Positions 16,694 to 26,148 of a stretch of DNA of 64,000 nt are shown one piece after another. How positions within the stretch are numbered: the first letter of the stretch is position 1; each line of letters begins with the position of its first letter. A model generated the notes under the pieces. That model was not told the DNA's origin, did not search any database, and worked only from the letters and a program-made list of their open reading frames with translations. The position numbers and the translations under genes were made by a program. This DNA is from Paenibacillus sp. Soil766 (GTDB taxonomy: Bacteria > Bacillota > Bacilli > Paenibacillales > NBRC-103111): positions 1 through 64,000 of the forward strand of contig NZ_LMSJ01000025.1 in assembly GCF_001428105.1 (NCBI RefSeq), given 5' to 3'.

Positions 16694-18158
16694 TGCAGTC
16701 ACGAATACCCTACGAAGAGGTCCGATTGTAGCATCCCTGCTGATCGCGGCTTTCGTCGCCTTATTAGCTCAGACCTTATTGAATGTCGCATTGCCAAGCA
16801 TGATGAAGGATTTGAATGTTAACGAAAACACCATTCAATGGTTGATCAATGGTTATATGCTTGTGAACGGTGTTCTTGTCCCGATCAGTGCCTATCTGAT
16901 TTCTCGCTTTACGACGCGAAAGTTATTCATAGCAGCATCTGGATTTTTCGCACTTGGCACCATTATTTGTGCCTTTTCCCCAGGCTTTAGCCTTCTCTTA
17001 ACCGGGCGTCTCGTTCAAGCTATTGGCGCTGGTATTCTTATGCCGCTGATGACGATCGTGTTCCTAACGATTTTCCCTGTGGCAGAACGCGGAAAAGCCA
17101 TGGGTCTTATGGGTCTTGCCATGATCTGTGCGCCTGCCATCGGACCGACATTGTCTGGTTGGGTCGTTGAGCACCATTCTTGGCGTGTTCTGTTCTATAT
17201 CATTTTGCCATTATCCTTATTTGCTCTAGTATTCGGCGCTTTGTCCATGAAAAATGTGATCAAAACATCTACACCCAAATTTGACATCCTTGGCGTTATC
17301 TTCTCGACCCTCGGTTTCGGTGGTTTGCTGTACGGCTTTAGTGATGCTGGATCCGATGGTTGGGGCAGCGCCACTGTTGTTAGTTGCTTAATTATTGGTG
17401 CGTTAGCCTTGCTTCTCTTCGTATGGCGTGAGCTCAAAATAGAGAAACCGCTACTCGAGCTTCGCGTGTTCAAATACAGCATGTTCTCCTTGACTACTGT
17501 CATTAATGTCATCATTACGATGGCGATGTTTTCTGCAATGGTCTTGCTGCCGATCTTCTTGCAAAATATCCGCGGATTCTCGCCGTTAGACTCTGGACTA
17601 CTGCTTCTGCCTGGTGCCATCCTGATGGGCATCATGTCCCCTGTGACAGGTATTATTTTTGACAAAATCGGAGGACGCTGGCTCGCGGTCATCGGTTTGA
17701 CGATTACAACAATTACAACTTACGAATTCAGTCAGCTTACTGTTGATTCTACGTATTCCCATCTCATGCTGGTCTACACCTTGCGGATGTTCGGGATGTC
17801 CATGCTAATGATGCCCATTCAAACAGCGGGCTTGAATCAACTGCCAAGACGTCTGAACGCGCATGGTTCTGCCATGTCTCAGACACTGCGGAATGTCGCG
17901 GGGGCGCTCGGCACAGCACTTCTGGTTACCATTATGTCGAACACAGCAACTTCCCGCGCGAAAGACCTGGTTATAGCAGGTAAAATCGATCCAAAAGACG
18001 CGGCAGCTATGGCCGACGTTACTCATCATGCCACGGTATATGGGATCAATTACTCCTTCGAAATCGCAACATGGATGACGCTCGCCGCGCTGGTGTTGGC
18101 CTTCTTTATTAGAAAGACTGCCCCAGCCGAAGAACCTAATGTAGAAAAAGCAGCGTAA
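16686..18158 (+). CDS. DHA2-family multidrug MFS transporter (EmrB/QacA-like)
   Basis: A 490-residue, 14-TM drug:H+ antiporter in the cytoplasmic membrane. Family hallmarks: LLAQTLLNVALPSMMKDL in TM1, WLINGYML in TM2, GRLVQAIGAGILMPL (motif C-like region) and a GPTLSGWVVEHHSWRVLFYI stretch. The GGAAGGAG ribosome site 9 bases before 16686 fixes the start; longer in-frame readings run inside marR. It is co-transcribed with, and probably repressed by, the MarR protein. The substrates are unknown. Confidence 0.93.
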   Translation: MSDAVTNTLRRGPIVASLLIAAFVALLAQTLLNVALPSMMKDLNVNENTIQWLINGYMLVNGVLVPISAYLISRFTTRKLFIAASGFFALGTIICAFSPGFSLLLTGRLVQAIGAGILMPLMTIVFLTIFPVAERGKAMGLMGLAMICAPAIGPTLSGWVVEHHSWRVLFYIILPLSLFALVFGALSMKNVIKTSTPKFDILGVIFSTLGFGGLLYGFSDAGSDGWGSATVVSCLIIGALALLLFVWRELKIEKPLLELRVFKYSMFSLTTVINVIITMAMFSAMVLLPIFLQNIRGFSPLDSGLLLLPGAILMGIMSPVTGIIFDKIGGRWLAVIGLTITTITTYEFSQLTVDSTYSHLMLVYTLRMFGMSMLMMPIQTAGLNQLPRRLNAHGSAMSQTLRNVAGALGTALLVTIMSNTATSRAKDLVIAGKIDPKDAAAMADVTHHATVYGINYSFEIATWMTLAALVLAFFIRKTAPAEEPNVEKAA

Positions 18159-18195
18159 AGAAGACGTGAATTGTCCAGCAAAATCGAACGACGAA

Positions 18196-18221
18196 AAAGG
18201 TCATCTGTGAAGATGGCCTTT
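18196..18221 (+). terminator. Terminator of the marR-efflux operon
   Basis: A 10-bp stem pairs AAAGGTCATC with GATGGCCTTT, 38 bp after the transporter stop, followed by a T-containing tract. Confidence 0.7.
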
Positions 18222-18449
18222 GTTGCTATAATCTTTCGTTTATGACAGATCACCCTATTTCTTCATTAAATAACTCCAAAGCAAAAAACTTCCACCTCTT
18301 TACTTTTGTTTCCTAAAATCAAACAGAAATAAATTGACAAAAAACGAGATGAATAGACATAATGAAAATAAAACGATAAATAATGGGGTTACTCTAGATT
18401 TTTCAAATATAATTTTTTGCAATTTCATGGTAGCGAAGGGGGGATTGCT

Positions 18450-20690
18450 TTGAGCAATGTATCTTTAATCTCGGTGTCTAAAAAGAGATGTGAAAAGCTA
18501 GGTATTAATCCACGGGGGACTCCCACCTTTTCTAACTTTTTATCAGAAGGCGATTTGAATCTAAAACGGGCCGATTACGAAGAAATATTATCCGTTATAA
18601 ATTTTTTTGTTCATAAAATGTTAGAGCTCATGAAAGGGATACCAGTACTAATCCTAATAACTGATGAGAATGGCTGCATTCTGGAAATGGCCGGAGATGA
18701 AGCGATTAAGAGTGTGATTGAGCAATCGGGCATTAAGGTTGGTCTCGTATTCAACGAACATGAAGCGGGAACCAACAGCGTTAATTTAGTTTTGGAACAT
18801 CGTCAGCCGATTCAACTTATTGGGGACGAGCATTATTACCAATTTTTAGGATCCTCTGCCTGCTATACCGTACCCTTCAAATATACAGATGTCAACAATT
18901 TGCTCGGGACGATATCGATCATGACAGCAATTGATCAGCATAATCCATTTTTATTGGCGATGCTATGCACAGTCGTAGATTCGATCGAAAGAGAACTAAT
19001 GCTGAAAAAGCAAAATAACCGATTGCATATTTTGAATCAGGTGGTCATCGAAACAACAAGAAACGGCATTATTATTACTGATCGGGATGGGATCATTACC
19101 GAGTTTAACAAGTTTGCTGAAATTATAACTGGTTCCAAAAAGCAGGATGTCATTAATAAACCTATTCCGGATGCCCAAACAAATGATTTCATTAAAGAGG
19201 TCCTTCAAACGGGAAAAGAATACGAAGATATGGAATTGATGCTTCCCCCTCAGAAGGGGCAAGACGAGCTGGTTTGCCTGTTCGACGCCTTCCCTATTCG
19301 TGATGAGAATATGCAGATCATGGGTGCATTTGCGCAGTTTCGGGATATCACGGAGCGTTATCATACGCAAAAGCAGATCAATTATTTGGCCTATCATGAC
19401 GATTTAACTGGTTTACCGAATCGAAGATTTTTTACCCGGCATATTGATGAATTACTGAGAAACGGGATAAAAGAAAAAAGTATCTTTGCCGTCATGTTTC
19501 TCGATCTGGACAGCTTCAAGAAGATTAATGACACGCTGGGTCATAACAACGGTGACGCACTATTGAAGCTAGTTGCCGAGCGTCTAAAAACTTGCTGCCA
19601 TGCTCCTAATCAATTGGTTTCAAGAATGGGTGGGGACGAATTCACGATCCTCATGCAAGAGATGACGGATCATACGGAAGCCATTCATGTTGCGGAAGTG
19701 ATTATTAAAGCATTCGAGAAACCATTTGCAGTGGAAGGCTATGAGTTCTATATAACAGCTAGTATCGGTATTGCCTTCTATCCTCAAGATGGCATAAATG
19801 GCGAGATGCTGATGAAGAACGCTGACATTGCTCTTTACCGTATGAAAGAAGACGGAAAGAACAACTATAACATTTTCAAACCTAGCCCGAACAGCAGCGG
19901 TATTGAACGGCTTACATTGGAGAATTCGATCCGCAAAGCGTTGCGCTCAGAGGAATTCGTGTTATATTACCAGCCCCAAATCGATACGCTGACAGGGAAA
20001 ATTATTGGTACCGAGGCGCTCGTTCGCTGGAATCACCCGACTCTCGGCTTGGTCCCTCCAGCTAAGTTCATCCCGATTGCCGAAGAAACAGGACTCATTG
20101 TCCCCCTTGGGGAATGGGTGCTTAGAACCGCTTGCATTCAAAATCAAATATGGAAAGAAAAAGGATACCCTCCTATGAGCGTATCGGTCAATCTTTCTTC
20201 TCGCCAATTTTCAAAGCAGAATTTGGTAAAGACCATTACTGAGATTTTACTCGAAACCCACATAGATCCCCAATACCTAGAGCTCGAAATTACGGAGTCG
20301 ATGACTATGAATGTTGAAGTCGCGATTGAGGTACTCGGAAGACTGAAGGAATTAGGTATACAAATTTGCATCGACGACTTTGGGACAGGCTACAGCAATC
20401 TCTACTATTTAAAATTGTTCTCAATTGATCGGTTAAAGATTGATCAATCCTTTGTCAGGGATATTATGACGGATTCTAATGACGCAGATATTGTAGCTAC
20501 AATAATAGCTATGGCCCATAACCTTGGAATTGATGTGATCGCAGAAGGTGTAGAAACTAAGGAACAATTGGATTTTCTGCGTAGTCAGAACTGCCATGAA
20601 GTACAAGGTTTTTATTATCATCGACCTTTACCTGCAGAACAAATTGAGCAGTTGTTAATGAAAACAATGAAAATCGATACTAAATTGTAA
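18450..20690 (+). CDS. GAF-PAS-GGDEF-EAL cyclic-di-GMP signalling protein
   Basis: A 746-residue cytosolic protein. An N-terminal GAF-like region of the type found in sigma-54 activators such as AcoR (about 30-190; ENGCILEMAGD, NEHEAGTNSVNLVLE, GDEHYYQFLGS) is followed by a PAS domain (about 200-305), a GGDEF domain with intact MGGDEF (about 315-475) and an EAL domain with EALVRWNHP and DDFGTGYSNL (about 490-735). Both catalytic motifs look intact, so it may make and/or cleave c-di-GMP. No TM helix is present. A TTG start at 18450 is preferred because AAGGGGGG ends 6 bases before it; an earlier in-frame TTG at 18417 lacks a ribosome site. It heads a three-gene operon. Confidence 0.9.
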   Translation: MSNVSLISVSKKRCEKLGINPRGTPTFSNFLSEGDLNLKRADYEEILSVINFFVHKMLELMKGIPVLILITDENGCILEMAGDEAIKSVIEQSGIKVGLVFNEHEAGTNSVNLVLEHRQPIQLIGDEHYYQFLGSSACYTVPFKYTDVNNLLGTISIMTAIDQHNPFLLAMLCTVVDSIERELMLKKQNNRLHILNQVVIETTRNGIIITDRDGIITEFNKFAEIITGSKKQDVINKPIPDAQTNDFIKEVLQTGKEYEDMELMLPPQKGQDELVCLFDAFPIRDENMQIMGAFAQFRDITERYHTQKQINYLAYHDDLTGLPNRRFFTRHIDELLRNGIKEKSIFAVMFLDLDSFKKINDTLGHNNGDALLKLVAERLKTCCHAPNQLVSRMGGDEFTILMQEMTDHTEAIHVAEVIIKAFEKPFAVEGYEFYITASIGIAFYPQDGINGEMLMKNADIALYRMKEDGKNNYNIFKPSPNSSGIERLTLENSIRKALRSEEFVLYYQPQIDTLTGKIIGTEALVRWNHPTLGLVPPAKFIPIAEETGLIVPLGEWVLRTACIQNQIWKEKGYPPMSVSVNLSSRQFSKQNLVKTITEILLETHIDPQYLELEITESMTMNVEVAIEVLGRLKELGIQICIDDFGTGYSNLYYLKLFSIDRLKIDQSFVRDIMTDSNDADIVATIIAMAHNLGIDVIAEGVETKEQLDFLRSQNCHEVQGFYYHRPLPAEQIEQLLMKTMKIDTKL

Positions 20691-20697
20691 AGGTGAT

Positions 20698-22344
20698 ATG
20701 ATGAAAAAGAGAGTGTATACACTATTAGTCGAGCATTTTAAAAATTGGGGAATTTCTCACGTATTCGGTATTCCTGGGAAGTCCATTTCTCCGCTGATGT
20801 TGGAACTTGATAATTATGGAATAGAATATGTGTTAGGTCGCCACGAAGCCGGCTGCGGGTTTGAAGCGTCAGGTTATGCACTGGCGAAAAAAACGATGGG
20901 GATCGCGATTGGCACTTCCGGACCTGGAGGAACGAATCTGATTCCAGGCGCTGGGCACGCCAGAGAGTTCCAATTACCTGTATTGTTTATCACCGGCCAG
21001 CCTTCGATGCAAGAGACTGGACGTGCTTTAAGTCAGGATTCAAGCCAATTTTCGGTAGATTTGGTTAAAATGTTTGAACCAGTAACCCTATTTAGTGCTC
21101 GCGTCGAGCGAGGGGATCTTCTTCACCTATACCTTAAACATGCCTTGGAAAAAGCCTACACAGGTGAAAAAGGTCCAGTTCATCTTTGTATCCCATTTGA
21201 TGTGCTGATGGAGGAAGTGGATTCCTTCTATTTGCCTTTGCCGGACCACATTTCACCAGTTGTATCCCCTGATATTGATAAAGCCCTATCCTTAATCAAT
21301 GAGGCCAAGAAACCTGTCCTCTTTCTGGGCAAAGGCGCCGTCGCGGCGGAAACATACAACCAAGTGCGGATTATTGCCGAACATTGGGGGATTCCTGTCG
21401 TAACTTCAACTGGTGGGAAAGGGGCTTTTTCCACTAACCATCCCTTATACTTGGGCGGATATGGCCTCGGCGGTTCCAAATATGCGACAGAATATATGAA
21501 ATCTGGCATTGACTTGATGATCGTCGTTGGCAGCAAATTGTGCGACATGTCTTTGTCCGGATTTACGGCTGATATGGAGCCAGAGAAGGTATTGCAATTC
21601 GAGTATGACCTTACGTTCGCAGGTAAAACCATTCAAGCGCCGACGCAAATCATCCTAGGCGATATCGAATACAACCTGAATCAACTCATTTTGCAAAGCG
21701 GAGCATCCCTCAAAGAGCATGAAGTACTAGCAGCTCGTGCACAAGTGGCAGCAACGACCGCTCCAATGGAATCCGCATTGTCAGCGGGGGCAGCGTTCAG
21801 AAGTTTGCGGTCTGTGCTTCCGAAAGAGGCGGTTATCTTCGGGGATGCAGGGAGTCATTCTTTCCATGCCGTACAAAATTTTGAAATCATCGAGCCTGGA
21901 ACATTCTTTTTAGCTGAAATGTTCATAACCATGGGGGCAGCGATCGGCTTTTCGATCGGCGCGAAAATTGGCATGCCCGAACGCCCTGTCGTCTGTGTGA
22001 CCGGCGACGGCTGCATGATGATGCACGGCACAGAAATATCAACAGCAGTTAACCATGGGATTCCGGTTATTTTCTTTGTTTTGAATAACGGTCGGTTAGA
22101 TATGGTAGAAAAGGGGATGTCGTATAACACGGGACGGTCCGTTGGCGCTATCTTTGAGCGACCGCTGGATGTTAGCTTATTCGCCCAATCTATGGGAGCA
22201 ACGGCGTTTCGCTGTGAAAATGAAACAGACGTCAAGAGGGCGGTTCAGTTAGCTTTGCAGTCCAATACGGCTACGGTCATCGAGGTAATGGTTGATCCGC
22301 AAGAAATCCCGCCGATTCTTACTAGATTGCTTAGTTTAGATTAA
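20698..22344 (+). CDS. Thiamine diphosphate-dependent enzyme (acetolactate synthase/oxo-acid decarboxylase superfamily)
   Basis: A 548-residue enzyme with three domains: Pyr (about 1-170, catalytic Glu50 in GRHEAG), a central Rossmann-like domain (about 185-320) and PP (about 350-535) with the ThDP/Mg motif GDGCMMMHG ending in LNN. The PGPGGTN-type loop reads SGPGGTNLIPG. The fold is that of acetolactate synthase, pyruvate oxidase and benzoylformate decarboxylase; the substrate cannot be assigned. The gene starts 7 bp after the c-di-GMP gene, an unusual pairing suggesting that the metabolite and the second messenger are linked. A second ATG one codon downstream is equally possible as the start. 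Confidence 0.88.
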   Translation: MMKKRVYTLLVEHFKNWGISHVFGIPGKSISPLMLELDNYGIEYVLGRHEAGCGFEASGYALAKKTMGIAIGTSGPGGTNLIPGAGHAREFQLPVLFITGQPSMQETGRALSQDSSQFSVDLVKMFEPVTLFSARVERGDLLHLYLKHALEKAYTGEKGPVHLCIPFDVLMEEVDSFYLPLPDHISPVVSPDIDKALSLINEAKKPVLFLGKGAVAAETYNQVRIIAEHWGIPVVTSTGGKGAFSTNHPLYLGGYGLGGSKYATEYMKSGIDLMIVVGSKLCDMSLSGFTADMEPEKVLQFEYDLTFAGKTIQAPTQIILGDIEYNLNQLILQSGASLKEHEVLAARAQVAATTAPMESALSAGAAFRSLRSVLPKEAVIFGDAGSHSFHAVQNFEIIEPGTFFLAEMFITMGAAIGFSIGAKIGMPERPVVCVTGDGCMMMHGTEISTAVNHGIPVIFFVLNNGRLDMVEKGMSYNTGRSVGAIFERPLDVSLFAQSMGATAFRCENETDVKRAVQLALQSNTATVIEVMVDPQEIPPILTRLLSLD

Positions 22345-22404
22345 ACTTAACGGAGAACGTATATCCATTAGAAATGCCACCAACAACGAAAAGAGGATAG
22401 TACG

Positions 22405-23067
22405 ATGTCGAAGATAGCGGTCATGGACAGCCACTTGGCCTCCCATCGCGAAATTCTAACAGGCCATAAGATTAGAGAAATTATCGAAATCGTTTATCGC
22501 ATTAGTTTAGATGACATTTCAGCTAAAGGTGAAGGCAGTATTGTAGCCTCATACCCCTTCGAAATCATGAAACATGTTAGGCAATCACTTGGAATAGATC
22601 CAGCCTCTACGGATCACGATTCTGAAATCATGTCTATGACGAAGGTAGAAGCTATGGACAAATATCTGTTATCCTATGGACCTACGATAACAGGAGCGGA
22701 GATTAGAAGTCTCGTCAATGAGATTTTCGGTGTCAATCTAACAGGAATCGCTACTTTGGATAACTCTAGGTTATCCATCTTTTCGAAAGGTCAATGGATT
22801 TTACAAGAACCTACGGATATCATAAGTCTCATTACTGGAAAAGGTGATATTGATGTAACAATCAGCGCTACAGACTATTATATGAACACAATAGGATTCG
22901 ATCAATTCCCCCCCGAACTTCATGACTTCTTACTCACACTAGGTTTTTCTTATCATATAGAGATGAAAAATTACCATTATTCAAACCCAGCAGGTCAATC
23001 TATTTCAGAGGCTTTCAAAGGACAATTAATCGGGAAGCTTGTAACAGTTATACGTGACCATTATTAA
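22405..23067 (+). CDS. Unrecognised protein with an internal duplication
   Basis: I do not recognise the family. This 220-residue soluble, probably cytosolic protein begins with a ~40-residue unit that recurs at about residues 76-118: MSKIAVMDSHL...ITGHKIREI...ISLDDI matches MTKVEAMDKYL...ITGAEIRSLV...VNLTGI (shared M.K...MD..L.S....(I/L)TG..IR pattern). The C-terminal third is unrelated. No signal peptide or TM segment is evident. It lies 60 bp after the ThDP enzyme gene in the same direction and before a terminator, so it is probably the third gene of that operon. A binding or regulatory role is possible but unsupported. Confidence 0.75.
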   Translation: MSKIAVMDSHLASHREILTGHKIREIIEIVYRISLDDISAKGEGSIVASYPFEIMKHVRQSLGIDPASTDHDSEIMSMTKVEAMDKYLLSYGPTITGAEIRSLVNEIFGVNLTGIATLDNSRLSIFSKGQWILQEPTDIISLITGKGDIDVTISATDYYMNTIGFDQFPPELHDFLLTLGFSYHIEMKNYHYSNPAGQSISEAFKGQLIGKLVTVIRDHY

Positions 23068-23128
23068 GATTGTGACACCGCCATCATTTCTTAGTCCTAC
23101 ACTTATAGAAAGCTGATTACAAAATGTA

Positions 23129-23153
23129 AAGAGGCACCCATCAGGTGCCTCTT
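23129..23153. terminator. Bidirectional terminator between convergent operons
   Basis: AAGAGGCACC pairs perfectly with GGTGCCTCTT around a 5-base loop, between the stop of the plus-strand operon (23067) and that of the minus-strand ABC operon (23176). A/T tracts on both sides allow it to work both ways. Confidence 0.85.
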
Positions 23154-23175
23154 CATTCTAGCTATTATCCACTTT

Positions 23176-24129
23176 TTACGCCGCCACATCTCTCTTCGTA
23201 AATACCAGCCATGCCACTGCATTGAAAATAATGAAATATATGCTCAGCACGATAATCGAGAATTGAAGCGTCATCCCGGTCTGATACGGGCGACCGCTCA
23301 AATACTGGGACAGATCAATATTCGCAAATAGCAAGTATTTACTCCATTCGTAGGGCTGCAAGAGTTCCATGAAGATCGCTCCCGCAAATAAAGCAAAGAT
23401 GGAGAAGCCAATCGCCATGATACTGCTACGGAAGGCAGAAGAAATCATGAAGGCCATGGTGACGAAAATAATCGTAGACACGCCATTAAGTAGATATGTT
23501 TTCCACAGGTTAGCAATCATGCTCTTCTCCACAACCTGGCCTGCCGCATCCACGGTCACTAGGGGCAGATCAATCAGCCCGAACTTATATAGAATCCCGT
23601 TTACTAGAATAGACACAACGAACAGAATAATTAACAAGAACAAACCAAAGGCAATCATGGATAAATATTTGGACACTAGAATTTTCGTTCGATTCGCTGG
23701 TCGAATCAAGAGTAACTTGATGGTCCCTGTCGTGAATTCACCAGCCAAGCTGTCCCCTGCCACAATAACAGTGAACAAGGTGATTAGGATAATCATATGC
23801 GCTGAATCGTTAATCCCGCTCCACATGGTCCCCCCTTCCGGGTGAATATTATGCTCGAGATGGTAGTCGTACCTGGCAATCTGTTTTTCAATGCTTGCTT
23901 TGCTCTCCGCACTCCGTTTCGGCTCTTTCAGCGCATCTGCGAGCTCTTGCTTCTGCTCAATTACGTGATCTCTCCACGCATCGACCTCTCCCGATTTGTC
24001 ATCATAATACCAATCCATGAAACTGCCTAAGAAAACGGCGCCAATCATAATAGCAACCATGATCCATGTACGTACCCGACGGTAGAGCTTCATATTTTCG
24101 TTCAGAAACAAATTAACCAACGTGTTCAC
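23176..24129 (-). CDS. ABC-2 type permease of the GntR-controlled operon
   Basis: A 317-residue membrane protein. TM1 (about 20-38) is followed by a Lys/Glu-rich extracytoplasmic stretch (about 45-105), then five more TM helices. It has GTIKLLLIRPANRTK and a KRDVAA ending, closely like the BcrB-like permease at 11901-12695. The start is uncertain: GTG at 24129 has GGGGG almost touching it, whereas a TTG at 24120 is better spaced. It overlaps the ATPase gene upstream and is the last gene of a six-gene operon. Confidence 0.88.
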   Translation of the reverse strand: MNTLVNLFLNENMKLYRRVRTWIMVAIMIGAVFLGSFMDWYYDDKSGEVDAWRDHVIEQKQELADALKEPKRSAESKASIEKQIARYDYHLEHNIHPEGGTMWSGINDSAHMIILITLFTVIVAGDSLAGEFTTGTIKLLLIRPANRTKILVSKYLSMIAFGLFLLIILFVVSILVNGILYKFGLIDLPLVTVDAAGQVVEKSMIANLWKTYLLNGVSTIIFVTMAFMISSAFRSSIMAIGFSIFALFAGAIFMELLQPYEWSKYLLFANIDLSQYLSGRPYQTGMTLQFSIIVLSIYFIIFNAVAWLVFTKRDVAA

Positions 24130-25045
24130 CCCCTGTCATTTCCAAGAACCGATCTTCTAGAGATTGTCGCAGCACTTGGACACCATAGATGCGGATATCT
24201 CTTCGCATCAGATCTGCCAAGATATCGGGAATACTGTCTCTCTCTGTCACAACCTCTACCCCTTGGGGAACAATCTTCACATCTTTCACGCCTGTCATCC
24301 GAACAATGGCCGAGTGTACCAGTTCCGCAGGTGTAGCTTCGATCAAGTAGGTTTGCGTCCCGTCCTGCGAATCGGCCATGAAATCTTCAATCTTCTTCAC
24401 ATCAACTAGCTTGCCTTGCTGAAGAATGGCCACACGATCACACATCAGCTCCATCTCGCTCAGCAAATGACTGGACACAATCACTGTGATCCCTTCGGAT
24501 CGCGTCAGATAACGCAGGTAATCACGCAGCTCACGTATCCCAGCAGGATCTAGACCATTCGTCGGCTCGTCCAGAATGAGCAGTGACGGCCTGTGAAGCA
24601 GCGCCTGAGCAACACCCAATCGCTGACGCATGCCCAGAGAATACTTCTTCACCTTGTCATGAATCCGCGTCTCCAGCCTCACGAGCTTGACCACTTCGTC
24701 AATTCGCTCCTTTGTAACCCCAGGTACCATGCGCGCATAATGAATAAGGTTATGATAGCCGCTTAAATACTTATACATTTCGGGATTCTCAACAATCGCC
24801 CCCACATGGCGGATCGCTTGCTCGAAGTCATGCTGAATGTTCTTCCCTTTAATAACAATTTCGCCCTGTGTAATAGACATTAAGCCAACCATCATACGAA
24901 TCGTTGTTGTCTTCCCTGCGCCATTGGGCCCGAGGAATCCGAAGATCTCACCTTGCGGCACGTCAAACGTTAAATTATCGATAATGGTTGCTCGCCCAAT
25001 TCGTTTCGTAACTCCGCGCAGACTTACAATGGGTTCACTGTTCAT
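24113..25045 (-). CDS. ABC exporter ATP-binding protein (BcrA-like)
   Basis: A 310-residue ATPase with Walker A GPNGAGKTT, signature YSLGMRQR, Walker B LLILDEPTNG and the switch in VSSHLL, plus a ~90-residue C-terminal extension. It is so similar to the protein at 11162-11908 (for example YSLGMRQRLG.AQALLH and HLL.EMELMCDR) that the two cassettes must be paralogues. It powers the permease whose gene overlaps its end. GGAGG precedes the ATG at 25045. Confidence 0.92.
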   Translation of the reverse strand: MNSEPIVSLRGVTKRIGRATIIDNLTFDVPQGEIFGFLGPNGAGKTTTIRMMVGLMSITQGEIVIKGKNIQHDFEQAIRHVGAIVENPEMYKYLSGYHNLIHYARMVPGVTKERIDEVVKLVRLETRIHDKVKKYSLGMRQRLGVAQALLHRPSLLILDEPTNGLDPAGIRELRDYLRYLTRSEGITVIVSSHLLSEMELMCDRVAILQQGKLVDVKKIEDFMADSQDGTQTYLIEATPAELVHSAIVRMTGVKDVKIVPQGVEVVTERDSIPDILADLMRRDIRIYGVQVLRQSLEDRFLEMTGGEHVG

Positions 25046-25066
25046 GCATGGGACCTCCTTCTAGAT

Positions 25067-26146
25067 TTAGTTAGCTTGAAAAATTATATTGCCCGATGCC
25101 ATCTTAGCATTTATTTTCTTTGACCCTTTGCCCAAGACACCCTTCATGCTGGTTTCATATTCATTGTTGGTACCCTTTTGGATAGATAAAGGAAGCAAGG
25201 ATTGAATACGTCCCGCACTCATCTCAGCATCTAACGTATACCCCTCATCCTTGGACAAAATGAATGTTGTATTACCGCCATTGTCTGACACAACTTGGAT
25301 GTCACCCTGGATATGGTCGAATTTCATATCGGAACCATGTCCTACAACAGATACAGAGCCCTTCAATTCACGAAAGAATACAGATCCGTATTTCGCATTT
25401 CCTGTGACTTCGCCTGTAATATCAGTTAAATCCGTGTGACCTGATTGGTGATCGAGGACCAGATTACCTAGCGTATGATCAAGATTGGCTGTACTAGATC
25501 GGTTAACTAGATCAACATTCCCTTTAATGTCGGCCATATATAGACTTCCATAGGAGGATTTCACTTTGAGATCTCCCTTTACATTAACAATCTCCATCAG
25601 CCCACTTGTAGAAGTAGCCGTGACATTCCCGTTAATCCCGCTAATTCGCACAGCGCCATCTTCATTCTGAATCGACGACTTCATCGCATCGGGGATAGCA
25701 AGTACATAATCAATGGAGACATAGTCAGGATCAATGGACTTTCCATTTGCTGTCGTAACAAACGTTAGTTGCCCATTCTGGAGCTCTTGCTCTACCTTAA
25801 CAGCGTCTCGTCTGCGATTAGCCCCTTCTGTATTCGCTGCGGTTACTGTCACCGTAGCCTGTAACCGAATCGTTGACGTCTCTGAACGTTGTACGGAGAT
25901 TTTGCCTCTACGACCTGATAGCAGTACTTCCTTAATCTCTGGCTTGTTAATTTCCGATTGAAGCTGCGCGGTTGCCGTTACAGCTCTCCTCTCGCCGATA
26001 TAAGCATCTGTTCTCTCTTCATTGACGAATTGCTCAATAAACACTTGGAAAACATCTTCCTTGCGGATAAACACGTCGAGTATCGAGAGTAGGAACAGCA
26101 TCACGACGGAGATGAGAAGAATACTTCTTTTTTGCCGGAAAAACAT
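25067..26146 (-). CDS. Membrane-anchored DUF4097-like beta-repeat protein
   Basis: A 359-residue protein with one N-terminal TM helix (about 11-28) and an outside domain (about 60-359) made of repeating short beta strands (VKSSYGSLYMADIKGNVDL, AKYGSVFFRELKG and similar units of about 20 residues). This matches DUF4097-type putative adhesin or beta-solenoid proteins common beside ABC exporters. The function is unknown; a sensor or envelope-scaffold role is inferred. The ATG at 26146, 7 bases after GGAGG, is preferred over a GTG two codons upstream. It is flanked within 25 bp by ABC genes. Confidence 0.75.
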   Translation of the reverse strand: MFFRQKRSILLISVVMLFLLSILDVFIRKEDVFQVFIEQFVNEERTDAYIGERRAVTATAQLQSEINKPEIKEVLLSGRRGKISVQRSETSTIRLQATVTVTAANTEGANRRRDAVKVEQELQNGQLTFVTTANGKSIDPDYVSIDYVLAIPDAMKSSIQNEDGAVRISGINGNVTATSTSGLMEIVNVKGDLKVKSSYGSLYMADIKGNVDLVNRSSTANLDHTLGNLVLDHQSGHTDLTDITGEVTGNAKYGSVFFRELKGSVSVVGHGSDMKFDHIQGDIQVVSDNGGNTTFILSKDEGYTLDAEMSAGRIQSLLPLSIQKGTNNEYETSMKGVLGKGSKKINAKMASGNIIFQAN

Positions 26147-26148
26147 CC

